64,000 nucleotides of DNA, from the NCBI RefSeq assembly GCF_005222835.1, contig NZ_STGA01000004.1:124001-188000 (forward strand), in the 5' to 3' direction. Positions 21,595 through 30,020 of the stretch are shown in pieces (position 1 is the stretch's first letter; every line of letters starts with the position of its first letter). The notes beneath the pieces are model-generated. The model did no database searches, was not told the origin of the DNA, and saw only the letters and a list, made by a program, of their open reading frames with translations. This DNA comes from Rhizobium sp. FKY42. GTDB taxonomy: Bacteria; Pseudomonadota; Alphaproteobacteria; Rhizobiales; Rhizobiaceae. The position numbers and the translations under genes were made by a program.

Positions 21595-23043
21595 TCAGTT
21601 GCGCACAAGAATATTCTTGAACTGCCAGGGATCCTTCTCGTCCAAATCCTCCGGGAAGAGGCCCGGACGGCCATCGAGTGGCGTCCAGTCCGTGTAGTGC
21701 CCTTCGACCGGACCGAGATAGGGCGTCTGCACTTCGAGGCAGCGCTTATAGTCCATCTCATCGGCTTCAACGATGCCAGCTTTCGGATTCTCAAGTGCCC
21801 AGACCATGCCGGCCAGAACAGCGGATGTGACCTGAAGACCCGTGGCATTCTGGTAAGGCGCAATCCGGCGGGTTTCCTCCAGTGAGAGGCGTGAACCATA
21901 CCAATAGGCGTTCTTGTCATGGCCGTAGAGCAGCACGCCCAACTCGTCCACGCCGTCCACCAGCTCGTCTTCGTTCAGAACGTGAAGCACTGGCTGCGCA
22001 TTGCCGCCATTGCCGAACATTTCGTGTAGCGAAAGTACGGCGTCATTGGCCGGATGGTAGGCGTAATGGCAGGTCGGGCGGAAGGTGACCTCGCCATCTT
22101 TATCGCGAACCGTGAAGAAATCGGCAATCGAGATCGACTCGTTGTGCGTGACGAGGAAGCCGTATTGCGGACCCGGCGTCGGGCACCAGGTGCGCACACG
22201 GGTGTTGGCGCCCGGCTGCTCCAGATAGATTGCGGCCTGGCAACCCTTCTTGTGCTTCTTGGCGTTCTTCGGCATCCACTTCTCGTGTGTACCCCAGCCG
22301 AGTTCAGACGGCTGCAGGCCTTCGGAGATGAAACCTTCCACCGACCAGGTGTTCCAGAACACGTTCAGCGGCTTGGGGTTCTTGGTGCGCTGGGTGTCAC
22401 GCTCGGCAATGTGAATGCCCTTCACGCCCACCTTTTTCATCAGCTTCGCCCAGCCTTCGCGGTCATCTACGGCAGGCTCTTCAAATTCAAGGCCGACATC
22501 CCTGGCAACATCCAGCAGCGCCTGCTTGACGAACCAGGAGACCATGCCCGGATTGGCGCCGCAGGTGGAGACGGCCGTCGTGCCGCCCGGATTCTTCTTC
22601 TTTTCCTGGCGAACGGTTTCGCGCAGCGCGTAGTTCGTGCGCTCGGAGTTCTTCATGTTCTTGTCGAAATAGAAGCCAAGCCAAGGCTCGACCACAGTAT
22701 CGATGTAGAGAACATCGAGCTTGCGGCACAGCTTCATCAGATCCAGCGAGCCGGTATCGACCGACAGGTTGACGCAGAAGCCCTGGCCTTCGCCTTCAGT
22801 CAGAAGAGGCTTCAGCAGCTCCTTGTAGTTTTCCTTGGTGACATGCGATTGTATGAACCTGATGCCATGCTTGTCGAGAATGGCCTTGTCGTCGTCGCGA
22901 GGGTCGATCACCACCATCCGGCTCTTGTCGAACTTGAAGTGGCGCTCGATCAGCGGCAGGGTGCCGCGACCGATGGAGCCGAAGCCGATCATGACGATCG
23001 GACCGGTAATCTCGCCATGAACCGGATAGGTCATTTCACTCAT
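21595..23043 (-). CDS. hss: Homospermidine synthase
   Basis: Makes homospermidine from putrescine with NAD, the main polyamine of many rhizobia. The chosen start at 23043 (MSEMTYPVHGEITG) has AAGGAGA well placed; 482 aa, as in the bacterial family. The N-terminal Rossmann motif IVMIGFGSIGRGTLPLIERH is followed by the long family-specific sequence (FCVNLSVDTGSLDLMKLC, STCGANPGMVSWFVKQALLD, GAPYW-like GHDKNAYWYGSRLS). The gene stands alone, with no other polyamine genes nearby. Confidence 0.96.
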   Translation of the reverse strand: MSEMTYPVHGEITGPIVMIGFGSIGRGTLPLIERHFKFDKSRMVVIDPRDDDKAILDKHGIRFIQSHVTKENYKELLKPLLTEGEGQGFCVNLSVDTGSLDLMKLCRKLDVLYIDTVVEPWLGFYFDKNMKNSERTNYALRETVRQEKKKNPGGTTAVSTCGANPGMVSWFVKQALLDVARDVGLEFEEPAVDDREGWAKLMKKVGVKGIHIAERDTQRTKNPKPLNVFWNTWSVEGFISEGLQPSELGWGTHEKWMPKNAKKHKKGCQAAIYLEQPGANTRVRTWCPTPGPQYGFLVTHNESISIADFFTVRDKDGEVTFRPTCHYAYHPANDAVLSLHEMFGNGGNAQPVLHVLNEDELVDGVDELGVLLYGHDKNAYWYGSRLSLEETRRIAPYQNATGLQVTSAVLAGMVWALENPKAGIVEADEMDYKRCLEVQTPYLGPVEGHYTDWTPLDGRPGLFPEDLDEKDPWQFKNILVRN

Positions 23044-23182
23044 CTGTGTCTCCTTGAGGTGCAAGGGCGTGGAGCACCCGTGCATGGGGCCGCCAGCCTA
23101 TCGTTTGCCAGCGGGCCAATTGTGCCGGTTCTAGATCACAAAACGGCGACATAATAAAGTGTTGGGGCCGGTTCTGATCGCT

Positions 23183-24070
23183 TCAAAACCGTTTTTTGGA
23201 GACTGCCATCTGTCTCAATCGCTGAACGAGTGGTGACCTTTGCCGGTCCAGACCCTTGTAGATCGCTTGCTCCCCGCTCAATCCATCCAGTTGATCCGCA
23301 AGGGCCAGCGCCAGGCCGGATCCATCGGGATGAGTGGCAAACAGGCTGACCGGATCGAGATAGATCCGGATCGTGAAGACGATGTCGCCCGTGACCGGCA
23401 GCTTCGTCAGGGTCTGACGTTCGACGCGCACGACAGCGGTTTCCGGCTCCGCCGCATCGTTGCGACCTGATTCTGGATGGTAGAGTTTCTCCTGCCAGTT
23501 GATCGACCAGTTGAATCGCTCGGCTGGTTGTTCCGGCAACAGATTGTCGAAGATGCGGTTCACCATCATCGCATTGCGCGTTCCGCCCTGAAACCCCGGC
23601 ACATGGGCGTGGATCTCTTCCATCGGACGATCAAACTTCTCCTCAAGCACCCAGGATGAGGGAAAGGAAAGATGCGCTGCCGCAATATGCCAGCCGGTTG
23701 CGCGGCGGCGCATGATCACCAGATCGTCCTGAACCAGAAGACCGGCACGCATGAGGGGCGGAAGGGCCTCGTCGGAAAGGTCTACCTGATGGTCGACAAA
23801 TCTGATCGTCGAGCCATCGCGCCGATAGACATGGGGATGATCACGCTCCAGATGCAGGAGCAGGCAATCAAGGCATTCCTGTTGCGCATCAAGGCTGTCA
23901 TGCGTGGCGCGAAAAATATCGTGCAGCCGTTCCCCGGCCAGCCTTTGCTTCTCGCGCACATAAAGCGGCAAATGCTGATCCGGCTCGATCCAACGGCTTG
24001 GATCGAGTGAGCTAAGACCTATCGTGAACGGACGAAGGCGTGTGGCATAGGGCGTATGGATCAGCGGCAT
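23183..24070 (-). CDS. DUF3445 heme-dependent oxidative N-demethylase family protein
   Basis: 295-aa soluble protein of the DUF3445 family, some members of which are heme-dependent oxidative N-demethylases. Recognised from LRPFTIGLSSLDPSRWIEPD near the N-terminus and HLSFPSSWVLEEKFDRPM, with IHAHVPGF and RFNWSINW in the middle. The gene follows pabC by 16 nt on the same strand. That suggests co-transcription with the p-aminobenzoate genes, although a metabolic link is not obvious. The substrate is unknown. Confidence 0.8.
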   Translation of the reverse strand: MPLIHTPYATRLRPFTIGLSSLDPSRWIEPDQHLPLYVREKQRLAGERLHDIFRATHDSLDAQQECLDCLLLHLERDHPHVYRRDGSTIRFVDHQVDLSDEALPPLMRAGLLVQDDLVIMRRRATGWHIAAAHLSFPSSWVLEEKFDRPMEEIHAHVPGFQGGTRNAMMVNRIFDNLLPEQPAERFNWSINWQEKLYHPESGRNDAAEPETAVVRVERQTLTKLPVTGDIVFTIRIYLDPVSLFATHPDGSGLALALADQLDGLSGEQAIYKGLDRQRSPLVQRLRQMAVSKKRF

Positions 24071-24086
24071 GAGGTTGGCATGTCAA

Positions 24087-24743
24087 TCAGACAAGCTCGG
24101 CCGGGATCAGTCCGCGCAACGAGTTGCCGACGAAGATCCTTCTGTGCTTGAGATCTGCGGGTTTAAGAACTTCCGACCGTGCCTTGCGTTCGCGAATGAG
24201 TTCCGCGCGCAAAACACCCGGCAGAAGACCGCAGTTGAGCGCCGGGGTCAGCAATTGTCCATCCTCGGCTTCAACGAATAGGTTCGTAATTGTCCCCTCG
24301 CACAGTTCCCCGCGCTCGTTCAGCAGGAGAACCTCATCTGCTTCTTCGGGTGAGTATTCGGCACGGGCCGCTTCATAGGGGTCGCGTCGGCTGGTCTTGT
24401 GCCGGAACAGCGTGTCGTCCGAAAGCAGTGTTTGCTTGGCGATCTTCAGTTTCCATACGGTATCTTCAGCGACAGGCTCAAAGGCTGTGGCGGCCACTTC
24501 CGCCTTGCCGCGGAAACTCACGGTCAGCCGCGCGCGCATTGGAGTTGCCGCGCCCTCCACCGCTTCCTCAAGGAGCTTTGTGACGTGCAGAGGTTGGCGA
24601 AAGCCCAGAGCGTCCGCTGAGCGGGTGAGCCGCCGCAAATGCTGCTCCAGGCGCAGGAAGCCCTGTCCAGGCTCCCAGCGAATTGTTTCGATCAGCGAGA
24701 AATCCGCTGCTGATTTACTGCGAAGCGCGCTTTGAGCAGGCAT
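24087..24743 (-). CDS. pabC: Aminodeoxychorismate lyase-like class IV PLP enzyme
   Basis: Predicted to release pyruvate from 4-amino-4-deoxychorismate, giving p-aminobenzoate for folate. 218 aa, shorter than typical class-IV aminotransferases. Visible motifs are FSLIETIRWEPGQGFLRLEQHL, then HKTSRRDPYEAARAEY (with the Lys expected for PLP), DEVLLLNERGELCEGTITNLFVE and GLLPGVLRAELI. The only sensible start lies inside the 3' end of pabB (52-nt overlap), so the two are translationally linked. Confidence 0.88.
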   Translation of the reverse strand: MPAQSALRSKSAADFSLIETIRWEPGQGFLRLEQHLRRLTRSADALGFRQPLHVTKLLEEAVEGAATPMRARLTVSFRGKAEVAATAFEPVAEDTVWKLKIAKQTLLSDDTLFRHKTSRRDPYEAARAEYSPEEADEVLLLNERGELCEGTITNLFVEAEDGQLLTPALNCGLLPGVLRAELIRERKARSEVLKPADLKHRRIFVGNSLRGLIPAELV

Positions 24744-25861
24744 TCTTCATATTCCGCTTCTGCGTTCGAATCGAACACGATACCACCACCCACATTGAAG
24801 ACCGCTTTTCCCCCTGGAAAAAGGGTCAGTGTGCGGATAGCAACCGAAAACCGCATCGGACCCGCCGGATCGCAATAGCCTATCGCGCCGCAATAGACAT
24901 CTCGCGGTCCGGCTTCCAGCTTCCCGAGGATCTGCATGGCCCACATTTTGGGCGCACCTGTGACGGAACCGCAAGGAAAAAGTGCGGCCAGAATGTCCGG
25001 CAGACCGATATCCGGCAAAAGCTTTGCGCGGACATGGCTAACCATTTGATGAACCGTTGGGTAAGTCTCGATGGAAAACAGCTTCGGCACATCGAGCGAG
25101 CCGACCTCCGAGATGATCGATATGTCGTTGCGCAGGAGATCCACGATCATCCGGTTTTCGGCCTGTGTCTTCTCGTCTGCCAACATGGCGGCGATGATGG
25201 CGTCATCTTCGGCGGGATTTTTTCCTCGCGGTGCCGTGCCTTTCATCGGGTGGGTTTCGATCCAGCCGTCTTCGTCCACCCGGAAGAAGAGTTCCGGCGA
25301 GCGTGAAACGATGGCCGGACCGCCCAGTTCGATCAGTGCGCCATAATGCACGGGCTGGCGCTCAACCAGCGACCAGAAGATGCCGGCAGGCGTTCCGGAC
25401 CATCTGGCATTCACCGGCATGGTCAGGTTGGCCTGATAGCAGTCACCGCGGCGCAGGTGCTCGTGAAGCCGGTCAAACCGGCTGCGGTATTCCTCAAGGC
25501 TCCAGACGGCCGTCGCATCGAACAGAACGGCCTCGTTGTCACCGGCCATTTGCGAAGGGGCAAGGTCATCCTCTTCTGGTGCATCGAATATGCCCATTGA
25601 GATCAGCGGTGTTTCGCGGTCATCTACGATCAGGTGGCGCAGCTTCTCTTCGAAGATATGGCCTGCTTCGTAGGAAATGTATCCAGCCAGCCAGAAGCCG
25701 CCTTTGCGGGCCTGTTCCAGACGCGCCAGCGCAGGCAGGATATCCTCTGCCTTGCGCGCAATGACGACCTCATGCGGTTTGTGAAAGGCGCGGGTGATCC
25801 CGGCACGATCATCACGAAAGAGAGCGTAGGGTTTCGATGCGGGTTCCATCTCGTTCGGCAT
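24692..25861 (-). CDS. pabB: Aminodeoxychorismate synthase component I
   Basis: Chorismate-binding enzyme that, with a glutaminase, makes aminodeoxychorismate. 389 aa from the ATG at 25861 (AAGAAG upstream); the ATG at 25849 is possible. The chorismate-binding domain shows DCYQANLTMPV, the conserved HPMKGTAPRG, KTQAENRMIVDLLRND and the late block FPCGSVTGAPK, then YCGAIGYCDP. No glutamine amidotransferase domain is fused and no pabA is adjacent, so a glutaminase encoded elsewhere must supply ammonia. Operon order is pabB-pabC-DUF3445. Confidence 0.93.
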   Translation of the reverse strand: MPNEMEPASKPYALFRDDRAGITRAFHKPHEVVIARKAEDILPALARLEQARKGGFWLAGYISYEAGHIFEEKLRHLIVDDRETPLISMGIFDAPEEDDLAPSQMAGDNEAVLFDATAVWSLEEYRSRFDRLHEHLRRGDCYQANLTMPVNARWSGTPAGIFWSLVERQPVHYGALIELGGPAIVSRSPELFFRVDEDGWIETHPMKGTAPRGKNPAEDDAIIAAMLADEKTQAENRMIVDLLRNDISIISEVGSLDVPKLFSIETYPTVHQMVSHVRAKLLPDIGLPDILAALFPCGSVTGAPKMWAMQILGKLEAGPRDVYCGAIGYCDPAGPMRFSVAIRTLTLFPGGKAVFNVGGGIVFDSNAEAEYEECLLKARFAVNQQRISR

Positions 25862-25913
25862 GCGGCTTCTTATAGGGCAGGACGCAAGTGAACAATGGGG
25901 CTTTTCGCGATGT

Positions 25914-27800
25914 TCAAACTGCGGCGGAGTGTTTGAGCGATGGTGCTGGAACAGCACGCGTGGCTACACGGTTGCGTCCCCCTCTCTTGGCTTCATACAG
26001 AGCTTCATCCGCAGATACGATCAGGGTATCCGCTGTTTCCGAGTGCCCTCTTCGAAGCGTACCGACGCCGATGCTGACGGTGACGACCCCGCCCGGCAGG
26101 TTGGCCACATGCGGAATTTGCATTGCCTCCACCGCGCGGCGAATTTTTTCCGCAATCAGCAGGCTCGCCGCCCTGCTGTAACCGGGAAGAAGAACCGCCA
26201 TTTCCTCGCCGCCAAAGCGTGCGGCAATCGCTCCATTATCCGGCAGGGCAGAACGGATTGCAGATGCCACGTCCCGCAGGCAATGATCTCCCGGCAGATG
26301 TCCGTAGGTGTCGTTGAACTGCTTGAAGCGATCGAGGTCGAGCAGCAGAAGCGATAGGGGCGTGCCGGGATGATCCGCCATAAAGGAATTCAGGTGCTGG
26401 CTGAAATAGCGCTTGTTGAAGAGGCCCGTCAGTTCGTCGGTCACGGCCAGGGCATCCAGTTCGCGCTTGGCGAGTTCCTGACGCGTTACATCGCGGGTCG
26501 TCACGACAATGCCATCGGCAGGTGCGCCACTTTCCGCCCGGACGCAGGAAAGCACACTCTCGAGCCACATGACAGAGCCATCCCGTCGTTGGCGCTGAAG
26601 CAGGATCGTCTCACCGTTCTGGCCCGCCTGCAATCGGAAAAGAGCGGCTTTCCAGGCAGTTGCGGTTGCCTCATCCTTGGCGTCCGTCACATTGGTGCCG
26701 AGCAGGTCTTCGGGCGCCTGTTCAAAGAGTTTTGCGGCCGCTGGCGAGACATATTCCCGGACACCTGCCATGGAGAGCTTTTCGATAACATCGGGCGAGG
26801 CGTTTGCGATCAGACGAAACTCAGCCTCGCGTGCTGCCACCTTCTGCTCGCCGATTTCCCGCAGGCGTATCTGGTGCAGCCAGCGAAACGTGATCGCCAG
26901 ACCCGCAAGATAGGCTGCGATAAGGCAGATCCACGGATATTTTGACCGCATGACCCAGTTATGGAAGAGAGCGGTCTTGGAGCGCGTGGCAATTGCCGTA
27001 ATTTCGGTGCGGGCGCTGCGATAATAGCCGCTCAGACGCGGGCGCTCGTTCAGCGGCGACGCATATTCGTGATTTCCGTGCTGGTTGATCCGGCTCTGCT
27101 CAAGAAAAATCTTCCTGTCGCCCAGCCCCGCCTCAAAGTGCGAGCGGAACGGGTAGCGCAGGAGAATGGCACCATCATTGCGCATGAGATAGAAGGCCGA
27201 CTCTCCGTTCGGTTCGAAGCTTTCGATGAAGCGGATGAAATGATCCATATCGATGGTAGCCAGCATGACGCCAGCAAAGCTGCCATCGGCAGCATTCACG
27301 CGCCTTGATACGGGTAGGAGCCATTCGTTGTTCGTCGGGCTGCGTATCAGCGTTCCAAAATCTACGCCCTCGGAGCCGTTCAAGCGATGAGCGCTGAAGT
27401 AGGCCCGGCTGGACAGATCCTCACCAACGGTGATTGCAGGGGACGTGGAGTAGATGGCTCGACCGTTGGTGCCGATAAAGGTTAAGCCCTCTACGAAGAT
27501 CGAGGATTGCTGCAGGCTTTTCATCTCACCGAAGAGCAGGTTTTCACTCAATTTGTCTCGTATGACTGCCTGCGCCGTCGGCACCAGGTGTGCCAGCGGC
27601 TGTTCGGCCAGGGCAAAAACATCATCTGTATGGAGCGCTACGGCGCGTGATGTTTCCATCAGGCGATTATTGGCGCTGTCTACCAATCGATCCCATGTGG
27701 TGACCTCGCTCCACAGACCAAGTCCGGCCAGCAAACCTGCGCTCAGGATCACCGAAAGCACACGAATTCTGGAATGCCGGATGGAAACCATTGATGCCAT
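25914..27800 (-). CDS. Membrane sensor protein: periplasmic double-Cache-like domain, PAS, GGDEF
   Basis: About 628 aa. The start is uncertain: ATG 27800 is chosen, TTG 27821 and ATG 27791 are alternatives, and none has a clear ribosome binding site. A membrane helix near the N-terminus is followed by about 260 periplasmic residues resembling a double-Cache sensor (SSRAYFSAHRLNGSEGVDFG, WLLPVSRRV). A second helix, a PAS domain (about 325-440) and a GGDEF domain follow. The signature reads GGEEM instead of GGEEF, and the position five residues upstream has no RxxD site. It could be an active cyclase free of product inhibition, or a degenerate one. There is no EAL domain. The gene ends 52 nt upstream of pabB on the same strand. 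Confidence 0.88.
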   Translation of the reverse strand: MASMVSIRHSRIRVLSVILSAGLLAGLGLWSEVTTWDRLVDSANNRLMETSRAVALHTDDVFALAEQPLAHLVPTAQAVIRDKLSENLLFGEMKSLQQSSIFVEGLTFIGTNGRAIYSTSPAITVGEDLSSRAYFSAHRLNGSEGVDFGTLIRSPTNNEWLLPVSRRVNAADGSFAGVMLATIDMDHFIRFIESFEPNGESAFYLMRNDGAILLRYPFRSHFEAGLGDRKIFLEQSRINQHGNHEYASPLNERPRLSGYYRSARTEITAIATRSKTALFHNWVMRSKYPWICLIAAYLAGLAITFRWLHQIRLREIGEQKVAAREAEFRLIANASPDVIEKLSMAGVREYVSPAAAKLFEQAPEDLLGTNVTDAKDEATATAWKAALFRLQAGQNGETILLQRQRRDGSVMWLESVLSCVRAESGAPADGIVVTTRDVTRQELAKRELDALAVTDELTGLFNKRYFSQHLNSFMADHPGTPLSLLLLDLDRFKQFNDTYGHLPGDHCLRDVASAIRSALPDNGAIAARFGGEEMAVLLPGYSRAASLLIAEKIRRAVEAMQIPHVANLPGGVVTVSIGVGTLRRGHSETADTLIVSADEALYEAKRGGRNRVATRAVPAPSLKHSAAV

Positions 27801-27907
27801 GGGACTTTGCACCGCAATCAATCTGAAGCTATGTCAATTCTAATGAAATAGGTGAATAAATCGGAAAAGTTTTTCACTGTTTGTGCCGAACCAGGACTGA
27901 TCTGTGG

Positions 27908-27945
27908 GTTGGCCGCCTCTCTCGCGGAGAGGAAAGGCGGCCATT
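27908..27945. terminator. Strong hairpin between pepF and the GGDEF gene
   Basis: GGCCGCC pairs with GGCGGCC, and the inner TCTCTC pairs with GAGAG around a GCG loop. It lies just after the pepF stop on the minus strand. Neither side has a proper T-run, so this may be a weak terminator or an RNA 3'-end stabiliser. Confidence 0.45.
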
Positions 27946-27957
27946 TCCGTACCTGAT

Positions 27958-29853
27958 TTAGTTTGCGCCGGTGGAGCTCTCCTGATCGAGCGCTTCCAAC
28001 TCGTCGATCAGCCCTTCGATCATTGAAAGACCCTTGCTCCAGAACGTCGGGTCCGTGGCATCCAGGCCAAAGGGCGCCAGAAGTTCGGAATGATGCTTGC
28101 TGCCACCGGCTTTCAGCAGATCGAAGTATTTCTGCTGGAAGCCTTCTTCAGCGTTTTGATAGACGGCATAGAGCGAGTTTACGAGGCAGTCGCCGAAAGC
28201 ATAGGCATAGACATAGAATGGCGAATGAATGAAGTGGGGGATGTAGGTCCACCAGGTTTCATAGCCTTCCGAGATCCTGATCGAGGGGCCCAGGCTGTCG
28301 GTCTGGACGGAGAGCCACAGCTCGCCGATCTGTTCGGCAGTCAGTTCGCCTTGCCTGCGGGCCGCGTGCACCTTTCTCTCGAATTCGTAGAAGGCGATCT
28401 GGCGCACGACCGTGTTGATCATGTCCTCCACCTTCTGCGCCAGCATGGCCTTGCGTTCTTTGCTGTCAGCGGTCTTGTTGAGAAGTGCGCGGAAGGTCAG
28501 CATCTCTCCGAACACCGAGGCGGTTTCGGCAAGCGTCAGCGGGGTCTGGCACATCAGAGCGCCCTGTCCGCCCGCCAGGACCTGATGCACGCCATGGCCC
28601 AGCTCATGGGCCAGTGTCATGACATCGCGGGGCTTGCCGAGATAGTTCACGAGCACATAGGGATGGGCGGAGGGGACAGTGGGATGCGCAAAGGCGCCGG
28701 GCGCCTTGCCGGGACGGGCGGGGGCGTCGATCCATTGTTCATCGAAGAAACGTCGCGCAATGTCTGCCATTTCGGGTGCAAAGTTTCCGTAGGCGTCCAG
28801 AACCGTCTGCCGCGCCTGGCTCCAAGAAATCAGGGCCTTTGGCGTTTCCGGCAGAGGTGCATTGCGATCCCAGAAATTCATCTGTTCCATGCCAAGCCAT
28901 TTGGCCTTCATGGCATAGTAGCGATGGGAAAGCCGCGGATAGGCCTCGCGCACGGCAGCGGCCAGTGCATCCACCACCTCCCGCTCGACACGGTTGGCCA
29001 GATGCCGGCTGTCGGCGATATCTTCAAACCCACGCCAGCGGTCGGAAATCTCCTTGTCCTTGGCAAGCGTGTTGGTGATCAGCGTGAAAACACGCAGATT
29101 GTCCTTGAAGGTTTTTGACAATGCCGCTGCCGCATTGGCCCGCACCTCTTCGTCAGCTTCCTGAAGCAGATTGAGCGTGCGCTCCAAAGGCAATTTCTCG
29201 CCATCGATCTCAAAGCGAAGTTCGCTCATGGTCTCGTCGAAGAGGCGATTGAAAGCGACCGCACTCGTCATGGATTTTTCCAGGAATAGCTGCTCCAGTC
29301 TGTCCTCCAGCTGGTAAGGCTTGTCCTTGCGCAGATCCACGAGCCAGGGGGCATAGTGAGCGGCTTTTGCGTCGCGTTGCAGGCAGCTGTCGATAACGGC
29401 GTCATCAATGCGGTTCAGTTCCAGCGTGAAGAACAGAAGGTGCGAGGAAACTTCTGTGAGCTTTGACTGAACATCGCCGAAGAACTTGCCGTTGGCTGGG
29501 TCGGACGTATCGGAAAAATAGGTAAGTCCTGCGAAAGAACCGAGCTTTCCGGCAAGATCCTCCAGGGCTTCGAATTCTTCAATGGCTGCACCAAGGCCTT
29601 CAGAGCCGGTCGCTTGCGCTGCCTGCTCCAGTTTGCCTTTCCACCTGGTCTCGAACGTCTGCGCAAGCTCTGCCGCTTTCTTCAGGTCCGCGTTAAAACT
29701 TGCACTGTCGCGCGCCTCGTATAAATCCTGAAGGCGCCAGGTGGGCAAATCGCCAAGCGCGTCCTCGTTGTGGCTCAGATCTTGACCGGCGGGACTCGAC
29801 GCGTCGGCAAATGCTGCATACGATCCGGGGTGACGAGGATGCTGAACGGTCAA
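27958..29853 (-). CDS. pepF: Oligoendopeptidase F (M3 family)
   Basis: Cytoplasmic zinc metallopeptidase that degrades short peptides. The HExxH motif is in TLAHELGHGVHQVLAGG, with the third ligand Glu in LAETASVFGEML. 631 aa from TTG 29853, which has GGGAGA 6 nt upstream; the longer frame to 29928 lacks such a site. The N-terminal about 200 residues are the helical M3_N-type region. The gene is divergent from the sigma-54 activator gene. Confidence 0.93.
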   Translation of the reverse strand: MTVQHPRHPGSYAAFADASSPAGQDLSHNEDALGDLPTWRLQDLYEARDSASFNADLKKAAELAQTFETRWKGKLEQAAQATGSEGLGAAIEEFEALEDLAGKLGSFAGLTYFSDTSDPANGKFFGDVQSKLTEVSSHLLFFTLELNRIDDAVIDSCLQRDAKAAHYAPWLVDLRKDKPYQLEDRLEQLFLEKSMTSAVAFNRLFDETMSELRFEIDGEKLPLERTLNLLQEADEEVRANAAAALSKTFKDNLRVFTLITNTLAKDKEISDRWRGFEDIADSRHLANRVEREVVDALAAAVREAYPRLSHRYYAMKAKWLGMEQMNFWDRNAPLPETPKALISWSQARQTVLDAYGNFAPEMADIARRFFDEQWIDAPARPGKAPGAFAHPTVPSAHPYVLVNYLGKPRDVMTLAHELGHGVHQVLAGGQGALMCQTPLTLAETASVFGEMLTFRALLNKTADSKERKAMLAQKVEDMINTVVRQIAFYEFERKVHAARRQGELTAEQIGELWLSVQTDSLGPSIRISEGYETWWTYIPHFIHSPFYVYAYAFGDCLVNSLYAVYQNAEEGFQQKYFDLLKAGGSKHHSELLAPFGLDATDPTFWSKGLSMIEGLIDELEALDQESSTGAN

Positions 29854-30020
29854 TGGTGATCTCCCAACTAAATTCTGGCGCAAATCGATGCGCCTGTTCT
29901 GTTTTCCGTGACGGCAGTTAAAATGCAAGCATTTCCCAAAACAGGATGTTCAACCCTTTCTGACACAACGATGTTCGATGGTCCCGGTGTTGGGACAGAA
30001 CTTGAGCACTCGGAGCAAGC

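Noticed and set aside
22054..23154. 366-aa + strand frame opposite homospermidine synthase
   Set aside because: Shadow of hss, no domain seen.
28090..29118. 342-aa + strand frame opposite pepF
   Set aside because: Shadow of pepF.
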